Of a stretch of DNA of 49,481 nucleotides, positions 18,112-27,843 are shown piece by piece; position 1 is the stretch's first letter, and each line of letters opens with the position of its first letter. A program made the position numbers and the translations under genes. Under the pieces are notes generated by a model. The model was not told the DNA's origin and made no database searches. It was given only the letters and a program-made list of their open reading frames with translations. The stretch is from Dyadobacter sp. CY261 (GTDB lineage: Bacteria; Bacteroidota; Bacteroidia; Cytophagales; Spirosomataceae), in assembly GCF_021440085.1 (NCBI RefSeq), contig NZ_JAKCPW010000013.1, forward strand, positions 1-49,481, read 5' to 3'.

Positions 18112-18175
18112 GCAGAGTATTTTAATATTATCTAGTATTCAAGGATTAACAAACGAAACCAACGCCGTAACCTGG

Positions 18176-18183
18176 CAAAGCTA
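18176..18183 (-). promoter_or_regulatory. putative -7 element for the wza operon
   Basis: On the minus strand this reads TAGCTTTG, a full match to the Bacteroidota TAnnTTTG element, 64 bases before the wza ATG. No good TTTG -33 box at the right spacing is visible, so the call is tentative. Confidence 0.35.
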
Positions 18184-18239
18184 CAAAATCTTCCATCAAT
18201 AAGACTATTCGGCAATCAATTCAAATCGCAAAGCCGGGT

Positions 18240-19997
<1,758 letters not shown>

Positions 19998-20046
19998 ATA
20001 ACTATTTTAATACTGATATAATGAAAGCCGCTGATAATAAATGCCG

Positions 20047-20054
20047 CAAAAGTA
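20047..20054 (-). promoter_or_regulatory. putative -7 element for aspS
   Basis: The minus strand reads TACTTTTG, an exact TAnnTTTG match, 50 bases upstream of the aspS ATG. A TTAG sequence 16 bases further upstream is only a weak -33 candidate. Confidence 0.42.
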
Positions 20055-20089
20055 CGTATTTTTAGCAAATCTAACATGAAGTGTTTTTT

Positions 20090-21013
20090 ATGAAAGTATA
20101 TGGCAGCATGGGCGGACAAGCGAGGCTCATTATTTCTTCACTTGTTTTTTGTGTAACCTGTTCATGCGGCGATCCCGAGCCTGCGCCGGGCGGTTCAGGG
20201 CAGTCGGACCAGTTCGAAACGGCACCTGAGCAATTTCCCATAGCACCAGGCATTATCGACGAAGCGTCCGGCCTCGCGGCGAGTGCGACAATGGCCGGTT
20301 ACCTGTGGACGATCCAGGATTCAGGTCAGCCCAACTCACTTTATCTGATTAGCAAGGACGGCAAAAGCATTAAGGAATATAATGTACCGGGCAGTAACAA
20401 CCACGATTGGGAGGAAGTAGTTATTGGCCCCGGACCTGACAATGGGGTGTCCTACGCTTATATTGCCGACATAGGCAACAACAATTCGCCGGTCACTTCT
20501 ACCAATATCATTTACCGTATTCCCGAGATTACCAGCGCCGGCGGTTCTTTTAGCCAGAATGCATTGCAAAAGATCACTTTCAGCTACCCCGACGGCCCCC
20601 GCGATGCCGAAGCGCTGATCGTCGATCCGCAAACGAAGGATATTTTTATAATATCGAAGGAAATGCAGGGCACCAATATTTACCGACTGGCCTATCCGCA
20701 ATCGACATCCGATGTTACGGTTGCCGAAAAAGTTGGAACTGTGCCGGGAGTGACGTTGGCAACTGCCAGTAGTATTTCAAAAGACGGCAGCGAAGTTGTC
20801 GTACGCACTTATCTCGGTGTATTTTATTGGAAAAGAAACACTGGCGAGACTGTCGGTCAGACGCTCATGAAATCTGCCACAAAGACTTTAACGGTCGCTC
20901 TTGAACCTCAGGGCGAGGCGATCTGTTTTGAAACCGAAGGCAAAGGATTCTATACATTAAGCGAAAAAGGCAATGCCGCCAGCGTTTCACTGAGTTTTTA
21001 TAAAAGAAAATAA
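20090..21013 (+). CDS. lipoprotein with beta-propeller-like repeats
   Basis: The protein has about 307 residues. The N-terminus has a lipoprotein signal ending in the lipobox-like VTCSC followed by GDPEPAPGG. The body shows propeller-like segments with recurring acidic motifs: EASGLAAS, NHDWEEVVIG, YAYIADIGNNNS, PRDAEALIVDP and LEPQGEAICFETEG. This pattern occurs in secreted esterase-like and WD40-like proteins of unknown function in Bacteroidota. A GTG at 20081 is in frame, but the ATG at 20090 is the better start. It is the first gene of a plus-strand group and stops nine bases before the CocE-type hydrolase, so it is probably exported and co-expressed with it. I do not assign an activity. 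Confidence 0.72.
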   Translation: MKVYGSMGGQARLIISSLVFCVTCSCGDPEPAPGGSGQSDQFETAPEQFPIAPGIIDEASGLAASATMAGYLWTIQDSGQPNSLYLISKDGKSIKEYNVPGSNNHDWEEVVIGPGPDNGVSYAYIADIGNNNSPVTSTNIIYRIPEITSAGGSFSQNALQKITFSYPDGPRDAEALIVDPQTKDIFIISKEMQGTNIYRLAYPQSTSDVTVAEKVGTVPGVTLATASSISKDGSEVVVRTYLGVFYWKRNTGETVGQTLMKSATKTLTVALEPQGEAICFETEGKGFYTLSEKGNAASVSLSFYKRK

Positions 21014-21022
21014 TCACAAACA

Positions 21023-22909
21023 ATGATCAGAAGTCTATTCTGCGCAGCACTCATTGTGCTGGCCCAGTACGTTTATGCGCAAAATCCGTCGGATGAAAAG
21101 TATATCCGCGAGAATTACTCCAAAGCTGAATACGACATCCCGGTGAGGGACGGTATCAAGCTCCACACCATCGTTTACTCGCCTAAGGATGCCTCATCCG
21201 AGAAGAAATACCCTTTCCTGATGCAGCGGACCTGTTACAGCGTGGCACCTTACGGAGCGGACGCTTACCCGCCCCGCCTGGGACCAAGCCCTGCATTAAT
21301 GCGTGACAAGTTCATTTTTGTATACCAGGATGTACGAGGCCGCTACATGAGCGAGGGCAACTGGACGAACATGACCCCGCATATCGATCAGAAGAAAGGG
21401 AATAAAGATGTGGACGAAGCTTCGGATACATATGATACCATCGAATGGCTTCTGAAAAACATCCCGAACAACAATGGCCGGGTAGGGCAGTGGGGCATTT
21501 CGTATCCCGGTTTTTACACCACGGCCAGCGCATTGGCGGGCCACCCTGCATTGAAAGCATCGTCGCCGCAAGCACCTATTGCCGACTTCTTTTTTGATGA
21601 TTTCCACCATAACGGAGCATTTACGCAGGGATATTATCTAACATTTCCGGTATTCGGTATCAAGCCTCCCAAGCCAACTACGGCGTCATGGTTTACCGGT
21701 GAAATGTTTACGCCAAAGCCGGATGGTTACACATTCAACCTTGAAATGGGGTCGTTGAAAAACTTTGATAAATATTACAGTCAGAACTTTTACTGGCAAG
21801 AGACGGTCAATCACCCAAATAAGGATGATTTCTGGAAAAAGCGTGATATCCTTCCGCATTTGAAAGGGGTAAAACACGCATTTATGACCGTCGGTGGCTG
21901 GTTCGATGCTGAGGATTTGTACGGGCCTTTAAATACCTATAAAACACTCGAAAAGAATAATCCGTCGATGTACAATACACTGGTGGTTGGACCATTCGGA
22001 CATGGGCGTTGGAGCCGGGAAACTGGACACACGCTGCATAATGATATTTATTTCGGTGACAGCATTGCCACGTTTTATCAAAACAATATTGAAGCCAAAT
22101 TTTTCAAACACTTTTTGAAAGAAGCCGGTGATGGGAAAACCGGTTTACCGGAAGCTTATTTGTTTGACACCGGTAAAAAGGAGTGGAAGACGTTCGATAA
22201 ATGGCCGGTTGCAAGTGCAGAAAAACGGAAGTTGTATTTTAATGCAAAAGGCAAACTTGGTTTTGAAGCACCTAAGGAAAGTAAATCGGTGTCAGAATAC
22301 GTGAGCGACCCGCTCAAACCGGTGCCTTATACTGCGAACTACAAACAAATGTCGGGCTTTACGCCTTTTGAATATATGTCGGAAGACCAGCGTTTTGCCG
22401 CGACCCGTCCCGACGTGCTGGTTTTTGAAACCGATGTGCTGACCGACGATATTACGCTTGGTGGGGAAATTAACGCATTACTCAAATTCAGCACGATCGG
22501 CACCGACGCCGATTTCTTCGTGAAACTGATCGACGTGTATCCGGACGATGAAAAGAACCACGCTTATCTGCCCGATCCCAAAGTAGTTCTCGCTGGTTAT
22601 CAGCAAATGGTGCGAAGCGAGGTCATGCGCGCGCGTTTCCGCAACAGCTTTGAAAAGCCGGAACCGGTGGTGGCAGGCAAGGTTACGGACCTTAAATTCC
22701 GTTTGCAGGATGTGCTGCATACTTTCAAAAGAGGCCATCGAATTATGGTACAAGTGCAAAGTACTGCATTTCCGCTGTTTGACAGGAACCCGCAGAAGTA
22801 TGTCGAGAATATCTACAAGGCACAGGATTCGGATTTTATCAGCGCCAAACAGACGATTTATCACCAGGCCGATGCCCCCAGTTCGCTGGAAGTAGAAGTT
22901 ATCAAGTAG
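21023..22909 (+). CDS. CocE/NonD family hydrolase (S15, alpha-amino acid ester hydrolase-like)
   Basis: The protein has 628 residues with a signal peptide (MIRSLFCAALIVLAQYVYAQ). The alpha/beta hydrolase part starts at VPVRDGIKLHT-like sequence (residues 39-48), with the oxyanion region YQDVRGRYMSEG at 101-112 and the nucleophile elbow GQWGISYPG, where Ser160 is the likely catalytic Ser. GPFGHGRWS holds the likely catalytic His. The C-terminal jelly-roll domain (RPDVLVFETDVLTDDITLGG onward) is typical of X-Pro dipeptidyl peptidases and AEH enzymes. Substrates may be peptides, amino acid esters or acyl amides. It sits between the lipoprotein and the prolyl oligopeptidase and is probably periplasmic. 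Confidence 0.92.
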   Translation: MIRSLFCAALIVLAQYVYAQNPSDEKYIRENYSKAEYDIPVRDGIKLHTIVYSPKDASSEKKYPFLMQRTCYSVAPYGADAYPPRLGPSPALMRDKFIFVYQDVRGRYMSEGNWTNMTPHIDQKKGNKDVDEASDTYDTIEWLLKNIPNNNGRVGQWGISYPGFYTTASALAGHPALKASSPQAPIADFFFDDFHHNGAFTQGYYLTFPVFGIKPPKPTTASWFTGEMFTPKPDGYTFNLEMGSLKNFDKYYSQNFYWQETVNHPNKDDFWKKRDILPHLKGVKHAFMTVGGWFDAEDLYGPLNTYKTLEKNNPSMYNTLVVGPFGHGRWSRETGHTLHNDIYFGDSIATFYQNNIEAKFFKHFLKEAGDGKTGLPEAYLFDTGKKEWKTFDKWPVASAEKRKLYFNAKGKLGFEAPKESKSVSEYVSDPLKPVPYTANYKQMSGFTPFEYMSEDQRFAATRPDVLVFETDVLTDDITLGGEINALLKFSTIGTDADFFVKLIDVYPDDEKNHAYLPDPKVVLAGYQQMVRSEVMRARFRNSFEKPEPVVAGKVTDLKFRLQDVLHTFKRGHRIMVQVQSTAFPLFDRNPQKYVENIYKAQDSDFISAKQTIYHQADAPSSLEVEVIK

Positions 22910-22941
22910 CGGCCGCATTTGTAGATTCTAAAATTTTAGTG

Positions 22942-25032
22942 ATGACTTTATTGACAGCATCGGCATTATCGGGCAACGGCAGCGCCCAGCAATTGAAATA
23001 TCCTGAAACCCGGAAACAGGAGCATTACGACGAATACCACGGCGTAAAAGTAGCGGATCCTTACCGCTGGCTCGAAGACGACCGCTCGGAAGAAACGGCA
23101 CAATGGGTGAAAGCGCAGAACGAGGTCACATTTGGTTACCTGAATGCGATCCCGTTCAGGGAGAAAATATTCCAGGATCTCGAAAAGGCGTATAATTATC
23201 CCAAATATTCTGCCCCACGGAAGAAGGGCGAATATTTCTATTTTTATAAAAACGATGGTTTGCAAAATCAGGCAGTGCTCTATCGCCAAAGAGGTCTGAA
23301 CGGTAGACCTGAAGTTGTGATCGATCCGAACAAACTTTCCCCTGACGGCACTACGCGGCTGACCGTTTTCAGCCTTTCCAAAGATGGTACTCATGCCGTT
23401 TTAGGGTTTTCAAAAGGTGGTTCCGACTGGCAGGAATACCAGGTGATGAAAATGCAAGACTTGTCCATGCTGGCAGATAAGGTGGAATGGGTCAAAGTTT
23501 CCGGTGCTGCGTGGCAAGGCGATGGGTTTTATTACAGCCGCTATCCTAAACCCGATGGCAGCGCATTGGCCGCCAAAAATGAAAACCATCAGGTGTTTTA
23601 TCACCGAATGGGTACGGCACAGGAAGAGGATAAATTGGTATTTGAAGATCCGGCCAATCCGCAGCGCTTTCACACTGTAGGTACAACCGAGGACGAGCAA
23701 TATGCCGTGCTTAGTGTAAGCGATCGCGGAAAAGGGAAGGATGGCAATGGGGTGTGGGTATTGAAACGAGGTGAAAAGCATTTTGTGCCGGTGCGCGAGG
23801 AAATTACCGACTCACGTTTCCGCATTATAGACAACATCGGCGGCGATTTTCTGATCGAAACGAACGATGATGCCCCAAATGGAAAAGTGATGCTTTTTAA
23901 ATCGGCTGACCGGTCCTGGAAAACTGTGTTGCCCGAAAAAGAAGAGCCACTCGAAAATGCCGAACTGGCGGGCGGAAAGCTTTTCGCTTCCTATTTAAAA
24001 GACGTCACCACGCGTGCGTTTGTATACAATACGCAAGGAGTCTATGAGAGCGAAATTCAAATGCCGGGCTTAGGCTCTGCCACGGGTTTTGGAGGCGATA
24101 AGGAAGATACCTTCGTATTTTACACATTCACTTCTTTCAACTATCCGGCTACCATTTTCCGGTACGACATTGCCAGTGGAAAAAGTGGTGTTTTCAGGGA
24201 GCCTGAGGTTTCGTTTAAGCCATCGGAGTATGAAACAAAACAGGTATTTTATCCCAGCAAGGACGGTACACGCATCCCTGCATTTATTACCCACAAGAAA
24301 GGGCTGAAACTGGACGGCGCCAATCCGACCATCTTGTACGGCTATGGCGGGTTCAATGTAAGTTTGCCGCCTGCGTTTAGTCCTACCCGTATTCCGTTTT
24401 TTGATCAGGGAGGAGTGTATGTGCAGGCGAACCTCAGAGGCGGCAGCGAATATGGTGAAAAATGGCATGAGCAGGGAATGAAGTTGAAAAAGCAAAATGT
24501 GTTCGACGATTTCATTGCGGCCGCAGAATATTTGATCCTGGAAAAATATACCTCACCCGAGCATCTGGCTATACAGGGAGGTTCCAATGGTGGCCTGCTG
24601 GTGGGCGCGGTGATGAACCAGCGTCCGGAGCTATTTAAAGTTGCGTTCCCTGCAGTGGGTGTAATGGACATGCTCCGTTTTCACAAGTTTACAATCGGCT
24701 GGAACTGGATTGCAGATTATGGCAGCAGCGATAATGCGGAGGAATTCAAGGTTTTATACGACTACTCCCCGCTTCATAATATCAATGCAGACGGGAAATA
24801 TCCTGCTATTATGATTACCACCGCCGACCACGACGACCGTGTTGTACCCGCGCATTCGTTCAAGTATGCCGCCGAGTTACAAGCCAAAGCCGGCCAATCT
24901 TCGGTAAATCCGTTGCTGATCCGGATTGATACCAACTCCGGTCACGGCGCTAGTAACACCCAAAAAGCGCTCGAAACCCAGGCGGATATTTATGCGTTTT
25001 TGTTTCGGAATATGGAGCTGGTTTGGAAGTGA
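22942..25032 (+). CDS. prolyl oligopeptidase (family S9A)
   Basis: The protein has about 696 residues. The N-terminus after the leader has the POP motif YHGVKVADPYRWLEDD. A seven-bladed propeller follows, then the peptidase domain with YGYGGFNVSLPP, the nucleophile GGSNGGLLVGA (Ser548), TADHDDRVVPAHSFKY (Asp631) and SGHGAS (His668), a complete catalytic triad. It cleaves short peptides after proline. The likely export signal is odd: from ATG 22942 it reads MTLLTASALSGNGSAQ, with no basic residue. The upstream codons (from 22924: GAT TCT AAA ATT TTA GTG) would supply one, but no ATG, GTG or TTG precedes them. Translation may start at GTG 22939, ATG 22942 or a rare codon. It lies 32 bases after the CocE-type gene. 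Confidence 0.93.
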   Translation: MTLLTASALSGNGSAQQLKYPETRKQEHYDEYHGVKVADPYRWLEDDRSEETAQWVKAQNEVTFGYLNAIPFREKIFQDLEKAYNYPKYSAPRKKGEYFYFYKNDGLQNQAVLYRQRGLNGRPEVVIDPNKLSPDGTTRLTVFSLSKDGTHAVLGFSKGGSDWQEYQVMKMQDLSMLADKVEWVKVSGAAWQGDGFYYSRYPKPDGSALAAKNENHQVFYHRMGTAQEEDKLVFEDPANPQRFHTVGTTEDEQYAVLSVSDRGKGKDGNGVWVLKRGEKHFVPVREEITDSRFRIIDNIGGDFLIETNDDAPNGKVMLFKSADRSWKTVLPEKEEPLENAELAGGKLFASYLKDVTTRAFVYNTQGVYESEIQMPGLGSATGFGGDKEDTFVFYTFTSFNYPATIFRYDIASGKSGVFREPEVSFKPSEYETKQVFYPSKDGTRIPAFITHKKGLKLDGANPTILYGYGGFNVSLPPAFSPTRIPFFDQGGVYVQANLRGGSEYGEKWHEQGMKLKKQNVFDDFIAAAEYLILEKYTSPEHLAIQGGSNGGLLVGAVMNQRPELFKVAFPAVGVMDMLRFHKFTIGWNWIADYGSSDNAEEFKVLYDYSPLHNINADGKYPAIMITTADHDDRVVPAHSFKYAAELQAKAGQSSVNPLLIRIDTNSGHGASNTQKALETQADIYAFLFRNMELVWK

Positions 25033-25075
25033 TTTGTTGGGGCTTACTAGCTAGTATTAATCTTTAATAAATATT

Positions 25076-25113
25076 TGTAACCGGAGTGTGACTATGTTAT
25101 GCATTCGGTTACA
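25076..25113. terminator. hairpin between convergent genes
   Basis: TGTAACCG (25076-25083) pairs with CGGTTACA (25106-25113), with a few more wobble pairs inside. It lies between the stops of the prolyl oligopeptidase (plus) and the SGNH-like gene (minus) and could terminate both. Confidence 0.45.
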
Positions 25114-25118
25114 TTGTA

Positions 25119-26051
25119 TTAATCTCTTTTTACAACCATCCGTAAATCATCTATAAGCATCCTAGTTCGAATATCAATGCCCGGCTTGGTAAGGTGATAA
25201 TAGGTGTCGAAAAACAAGGAATCGTCAAAACGATATTTTTCCGGCATTGAGATCACCGGTAGGTCTGCTTTCGCCAGTGCCTGCATGACGCTGTCGATGA
25301 TCGCAGCATGATTTGCATAAGAACTGGATTGATACGCAGGCGGGACTATGAGGAAGTCGGCAGATAAAGAATTAACGTGGTCTTCAAAATCTTCTATAAA
25401 GGACACTACCTCCCCGCTTACCTGTTCGTCGGCAGAAATAGGGCTGGCAGGTTTGATATATTTACGGGGCAAATTCCAGTGGATGAAAGCATCTCCATGC
25501 TCATTGAAAGCTTTGCGATCATAGACGCTGATTGTCTGATTTTTACTGCGTTTTTTAGTCGGTTTTAGTTTGGAAACGGCATATCCGGGGATGAACTTTA
25601 ACAGTCGGCACCAATGTCGGAAATCCAGATGCATTTGACCTTCCCTATACACGTCGAAAAGGACACAGACCAGTTCGGTCCGTCCGTAAAAGGCATCAGT
25701 GTAAAATTGACCATATTCGGGGGACAGAATCACCAGATCGCCTTTTCTAATGTAGGGCTTGATATCGTTAAGATAATACTTCATACCAATGGCGGCATGT
25801 AAGCCCGCATTAACCACCGGGATTTGGAGTTGTTCTTCAATTTTTTTGCTATCCAATCCAAAACTGAGGTTAGACCCACCAATAAAGATGATCCTGGGAG
25901 AAGGTGTTTGTTCGAGACGCTTGTGCTTATCCAGCAAAGCACTCATCATATTGTGCTCGATAGCCGGGTTTGGCATTAGTAGGAGGGCATAAATGAGAAT
26001 GATTCCCGTTACTAACGCAAACAACAAGGTTTTAAGAATAAATTTCTTCAT
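25119..26051 (-). CDS. membrane-anchored SGNH-like protein, partner of MBOAT acyltransferase
   Basis: The protein has 310 residues. One N-terminal membrane helix (FILKTLLFALVTGIILIYALLLM) is followed by a periplasmic domain with the GDSL/SGNH-like block PRIIFIGGSNLSFGLDS (Ser near residue 61), VVNAGLHAAIGMKYYL, VILSPEYGQFY and a late block DTYYHLTKPGIDIRT that could carry the Asp/His pair. This is the pattern of AlgJ/AlgX-, DltD- and PatB-like helper proteins that pass acyl groups to glycans. It starts three bases after the stop of the MBOAT gene, so the two form one unit. The acyl acceptor is unknown; the EPS made by the upstream locus is one candidate. Confidence 0.72.
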   Translation of the reverse strand: MKKFILKTLLFALVTGIILIYALLLMPNPAIEHNMMSALLDKHKRLEQTPSPRIIFIGGSNLSFGLDSKKIEEQLQIPVVNAGLHAAIGMKYYLNDIKPYIRKGDLVILSPEYGQFYTDAFYGRTELVCVLFDVYREGQMHLDFRHWCRLLKFIPGYAVSKLKPTKKRSKNQTISVYDRKAFNEHGDAFIHWNLPRKYIKPASPISADEQVSGEVVSFIEDFEDHVNSLSADFLIVPPAYQSSSYANHAAIIDSVMQALAKADLPVISMPEKYRFDDSLFFDTYYHLTKPGIDIRTRMLIDDLRMVVKRD

Positions 26052-26054
26052 CGC

Positions 26055-27491
26055 TTAGAATTGAAAATAAATGAATTCCTGGTTCTGTTTGAAATTGGCA
26101 ATGCAAACCATCAAAAGGACAACGTATATCGCCCAGCGAAAAGCTATTTTCGGGGATTTGTCGATAGTCATAGGGTGCAACTGGTGGCGTTGAAACCATT
26201 CCACGAGAATCATGAATAGCATCTTGGGAAACATGGTGTGGTAGCCGTCGTGTAGGGGCAGACTTAAAACCGAGGGATCGAGGATGCCCTTGAAATACAG
26301 GATTGCAGTGGATAGGTCGGGAGCGCGGAAGATGATCCAGCCAATCACAACAAGAACAAAGGTGGTTAGTATTTGAAATAATTCTAACGGAGATGGAAGT
26401 AATTTCCCCTCAGCCACGATATTGGTATGTTTGCGATTTTTATCAAAGACTAAAAGTGGCAGAAATAGCAATCCGTGATAGATACCCCAAATGATATACG
26501 TCCAGTTCGCGCCATGCCAGAAACCGCTTATGAGAAATATGACGAGGGTGTTTCGAATGCTCTGTAATTTTCCGCGTCTGCTTCCTCCAAGAGGGAAATA
26601 CAAATAGTCTTTGAACCAGGACGACAAGGAAATGTGCCATCTGCGCCAAAACTCGGCGATGTCTCTTGAAAAGTAGGGAAATGCGAAGTTTCTTAACAGC
26701 TCAAACCCGAAAAGCCTCGCTGTACCGAGCGCGATGTCGGAATAGCCCGAAAAGTCCCCATAGATTTGGAAAGCAAAGCAAATGGCTCCGACAATCAGGG
26801 TACTGGCAGAATAATTTTCGGGGTCTGAAAAAACCAGATTGGCATATTCTGCACAACTATCCGCAACGACAATTTTTTTGAAAAATCCCCACAGCATCTG
26901 CCGAAGACCATCCACGGCTCTGGAGTATTCAAAACGCCGGGGTTTTTCGATCTGCGGTAAAAGGTGATTGGCGCGTTCGATTGGCCCGGCCACAAGCAGA
27001 GGGAAGAAACTCACAAAGAGGGAATAGTTAGTTAAATTAGTGGAAGGCTTTATTTTATGATTGTAGATGTCGAATACGTAAGAAAGGCCATGAAATGTGT
27101 AAAAGGAGATGCCGATCGGCAGGATAATATTAAGTGTTTGTATGTTAAATGATAGTCCCACGCTTTGCAGCAACTCTGAGAATGAGCTAAAGAAAAAATT
27201 ATAGTATTTAAAGTAAGCAAGAAAACCAATGTTAATGACGACGCTGGTAATCAGCCAGCCCTTGCGTACGGACGATGATTCCGAGTGATGTATCTTCAAT
27301 CCGGTATAAAAATCCAGCCCTGTCGAGAACATGAGCAGAAACATGAAACGCCAGTCCCAACACCCATAGAAGAAGTAACTGCTTGCAAGCAGCAGGATGT
27401 TTTGATATTGAAGCGACTTTCTTGCTATGAACCAATACAGGACGAAAACCACGGGAAGGAACGCAGCGAAGCCAGGTGAATTGAATAGCAT
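26055..27491 (-). CDS. MBOAT family O-acyltransferase (AlgI/PatA-like)
   Basis: The protein has 478 residues and about ten membrane helices. The AlgI-type features are YDF-like LMFSTGLDFYTGLKI near residue 55, ILPIGISFYTFHGLSYVFDIY (residues about 118-138), FAFQIYGDFSGYSDIALGTA, WRRWHISLSSWFKDYLYFPL and SGFWHGANWTYIIWGIYHG, which holds the two conserved His residues of the family. MBOAT proteins move acyl groups across the inner membrane for O-acylation of glycans or teichoic acids. It begins a two-gene unit with the SGNH-like gene and is divergent from the rhamnose operon. It is separated from the EPS locus by aspS and the peptidase genes. Confidence 0.92.
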   Translation of the reverse strand: MLFNSPGFAAFLPVVFVLYWFIARKSLQYQNILLLASSYFFYGCWDWRFMFLLMFSTGLDFYTGLKIHHSESSSVRKGWLITSVVINIGFLAYFKYYNFFFSSFSELLQSVGLSFNIQTLNIILPIGISFYTFHGLSYVFDIYNHKIKPSTNLTNYSLFVSFFPLLVAGPIERANHLLPQIEKPRRFEYSRAVDGLRQMLWGFFKKIVVADSCAEYANLVFSDPENYSASTLIVGAICFAFQIYGDFSGYSDIALGTARLFGFELLRNFAFPYFSRDIAEFWRRWHISLSSWFKDYLYFPLGGSRRGKLQSIRNTLVIFLISGFWHGANWTYIIWGIYHGLLFLPLLVFDKNRKHTNIVAEGKLLPSPLELFQILTTFVLVVIGWIIFRAPDLSTAILYFKGILDPSVLSLPLHDGYHTMFPKMLFMILVEWFQRHQLHPMTIDKSPKIAFRWAIYVVLLMVCIANFKQNQEFIYFQF

Positions 27492-27843
27492 AAAATAGAG
27501 AAGGAATTGTGATATTCTTGTTAAAGAAAGTTAGCAAAACCCCTCTATTTAATTACCTTGTGGTGACAATTAATTATTAAACGGTCACTTGTGCGGAGTA
27601 AGGTTATTCTTGACTTTTGAAGTCTATCACTTCTAAGTGAGCTGTTTTCATGGAGGGATAATTGAAAACTTCCAATTCTCACATTAATTCTCAAATTATT
27701 TCAACATGCAGGATACAACAGGACGGTGTGCATTGGTAAGTTTCCTAATCTTGCACATGCGTTCAGAGTAGTATTAATCTGTTAAAATACTTTCAGAAAG
27801 AAGACTTCTTACCTCACAAACGATCAATAATCAGGAAACAAAT
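27492..27843. other. 352-bp divergent intergenic region
   Basis: The region lies between the divergent MBOAT and rhamnose genes and must contain both promoters. I see one 14-bp palindrome (27627-27640, listed separately), a GTGAC/GTCAC pair 16 bases apart near 27563-27588, and AT-rich sequence. A 21-codon ORF at 27706-27771 has no supporting feature. No strong TAnnTTTG element was found. Confidence 0.5.
27627..27640. promoter_or_regulatory. palindrome TCACTT-CT-AAGTGA, possible operator
   Basis: A perfect 6-2-6 inverted repeat lies about 200 bases before the rhamnose aldolase/dehydrogenase gene and 136 bases before the divergent MBOAT gene. It is a candidate site for the GntR-type regulator encoded at 31434-32453. 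I found no second copy near the regulator gene. Confidence 0.3.

Noticed and set aside
20075..20092. ATG at 20075 upstream of the propeller lipoprotein
   Set aside because: This frame stops after five codons, so it cannot be the start of the lipoprotein.
27706..27771. 21-codon ORF in the rhamnose promoter region, possible leader peptide
   Set aside because: No run of regulatory codons, no following hairpin and no ribosome binding site.
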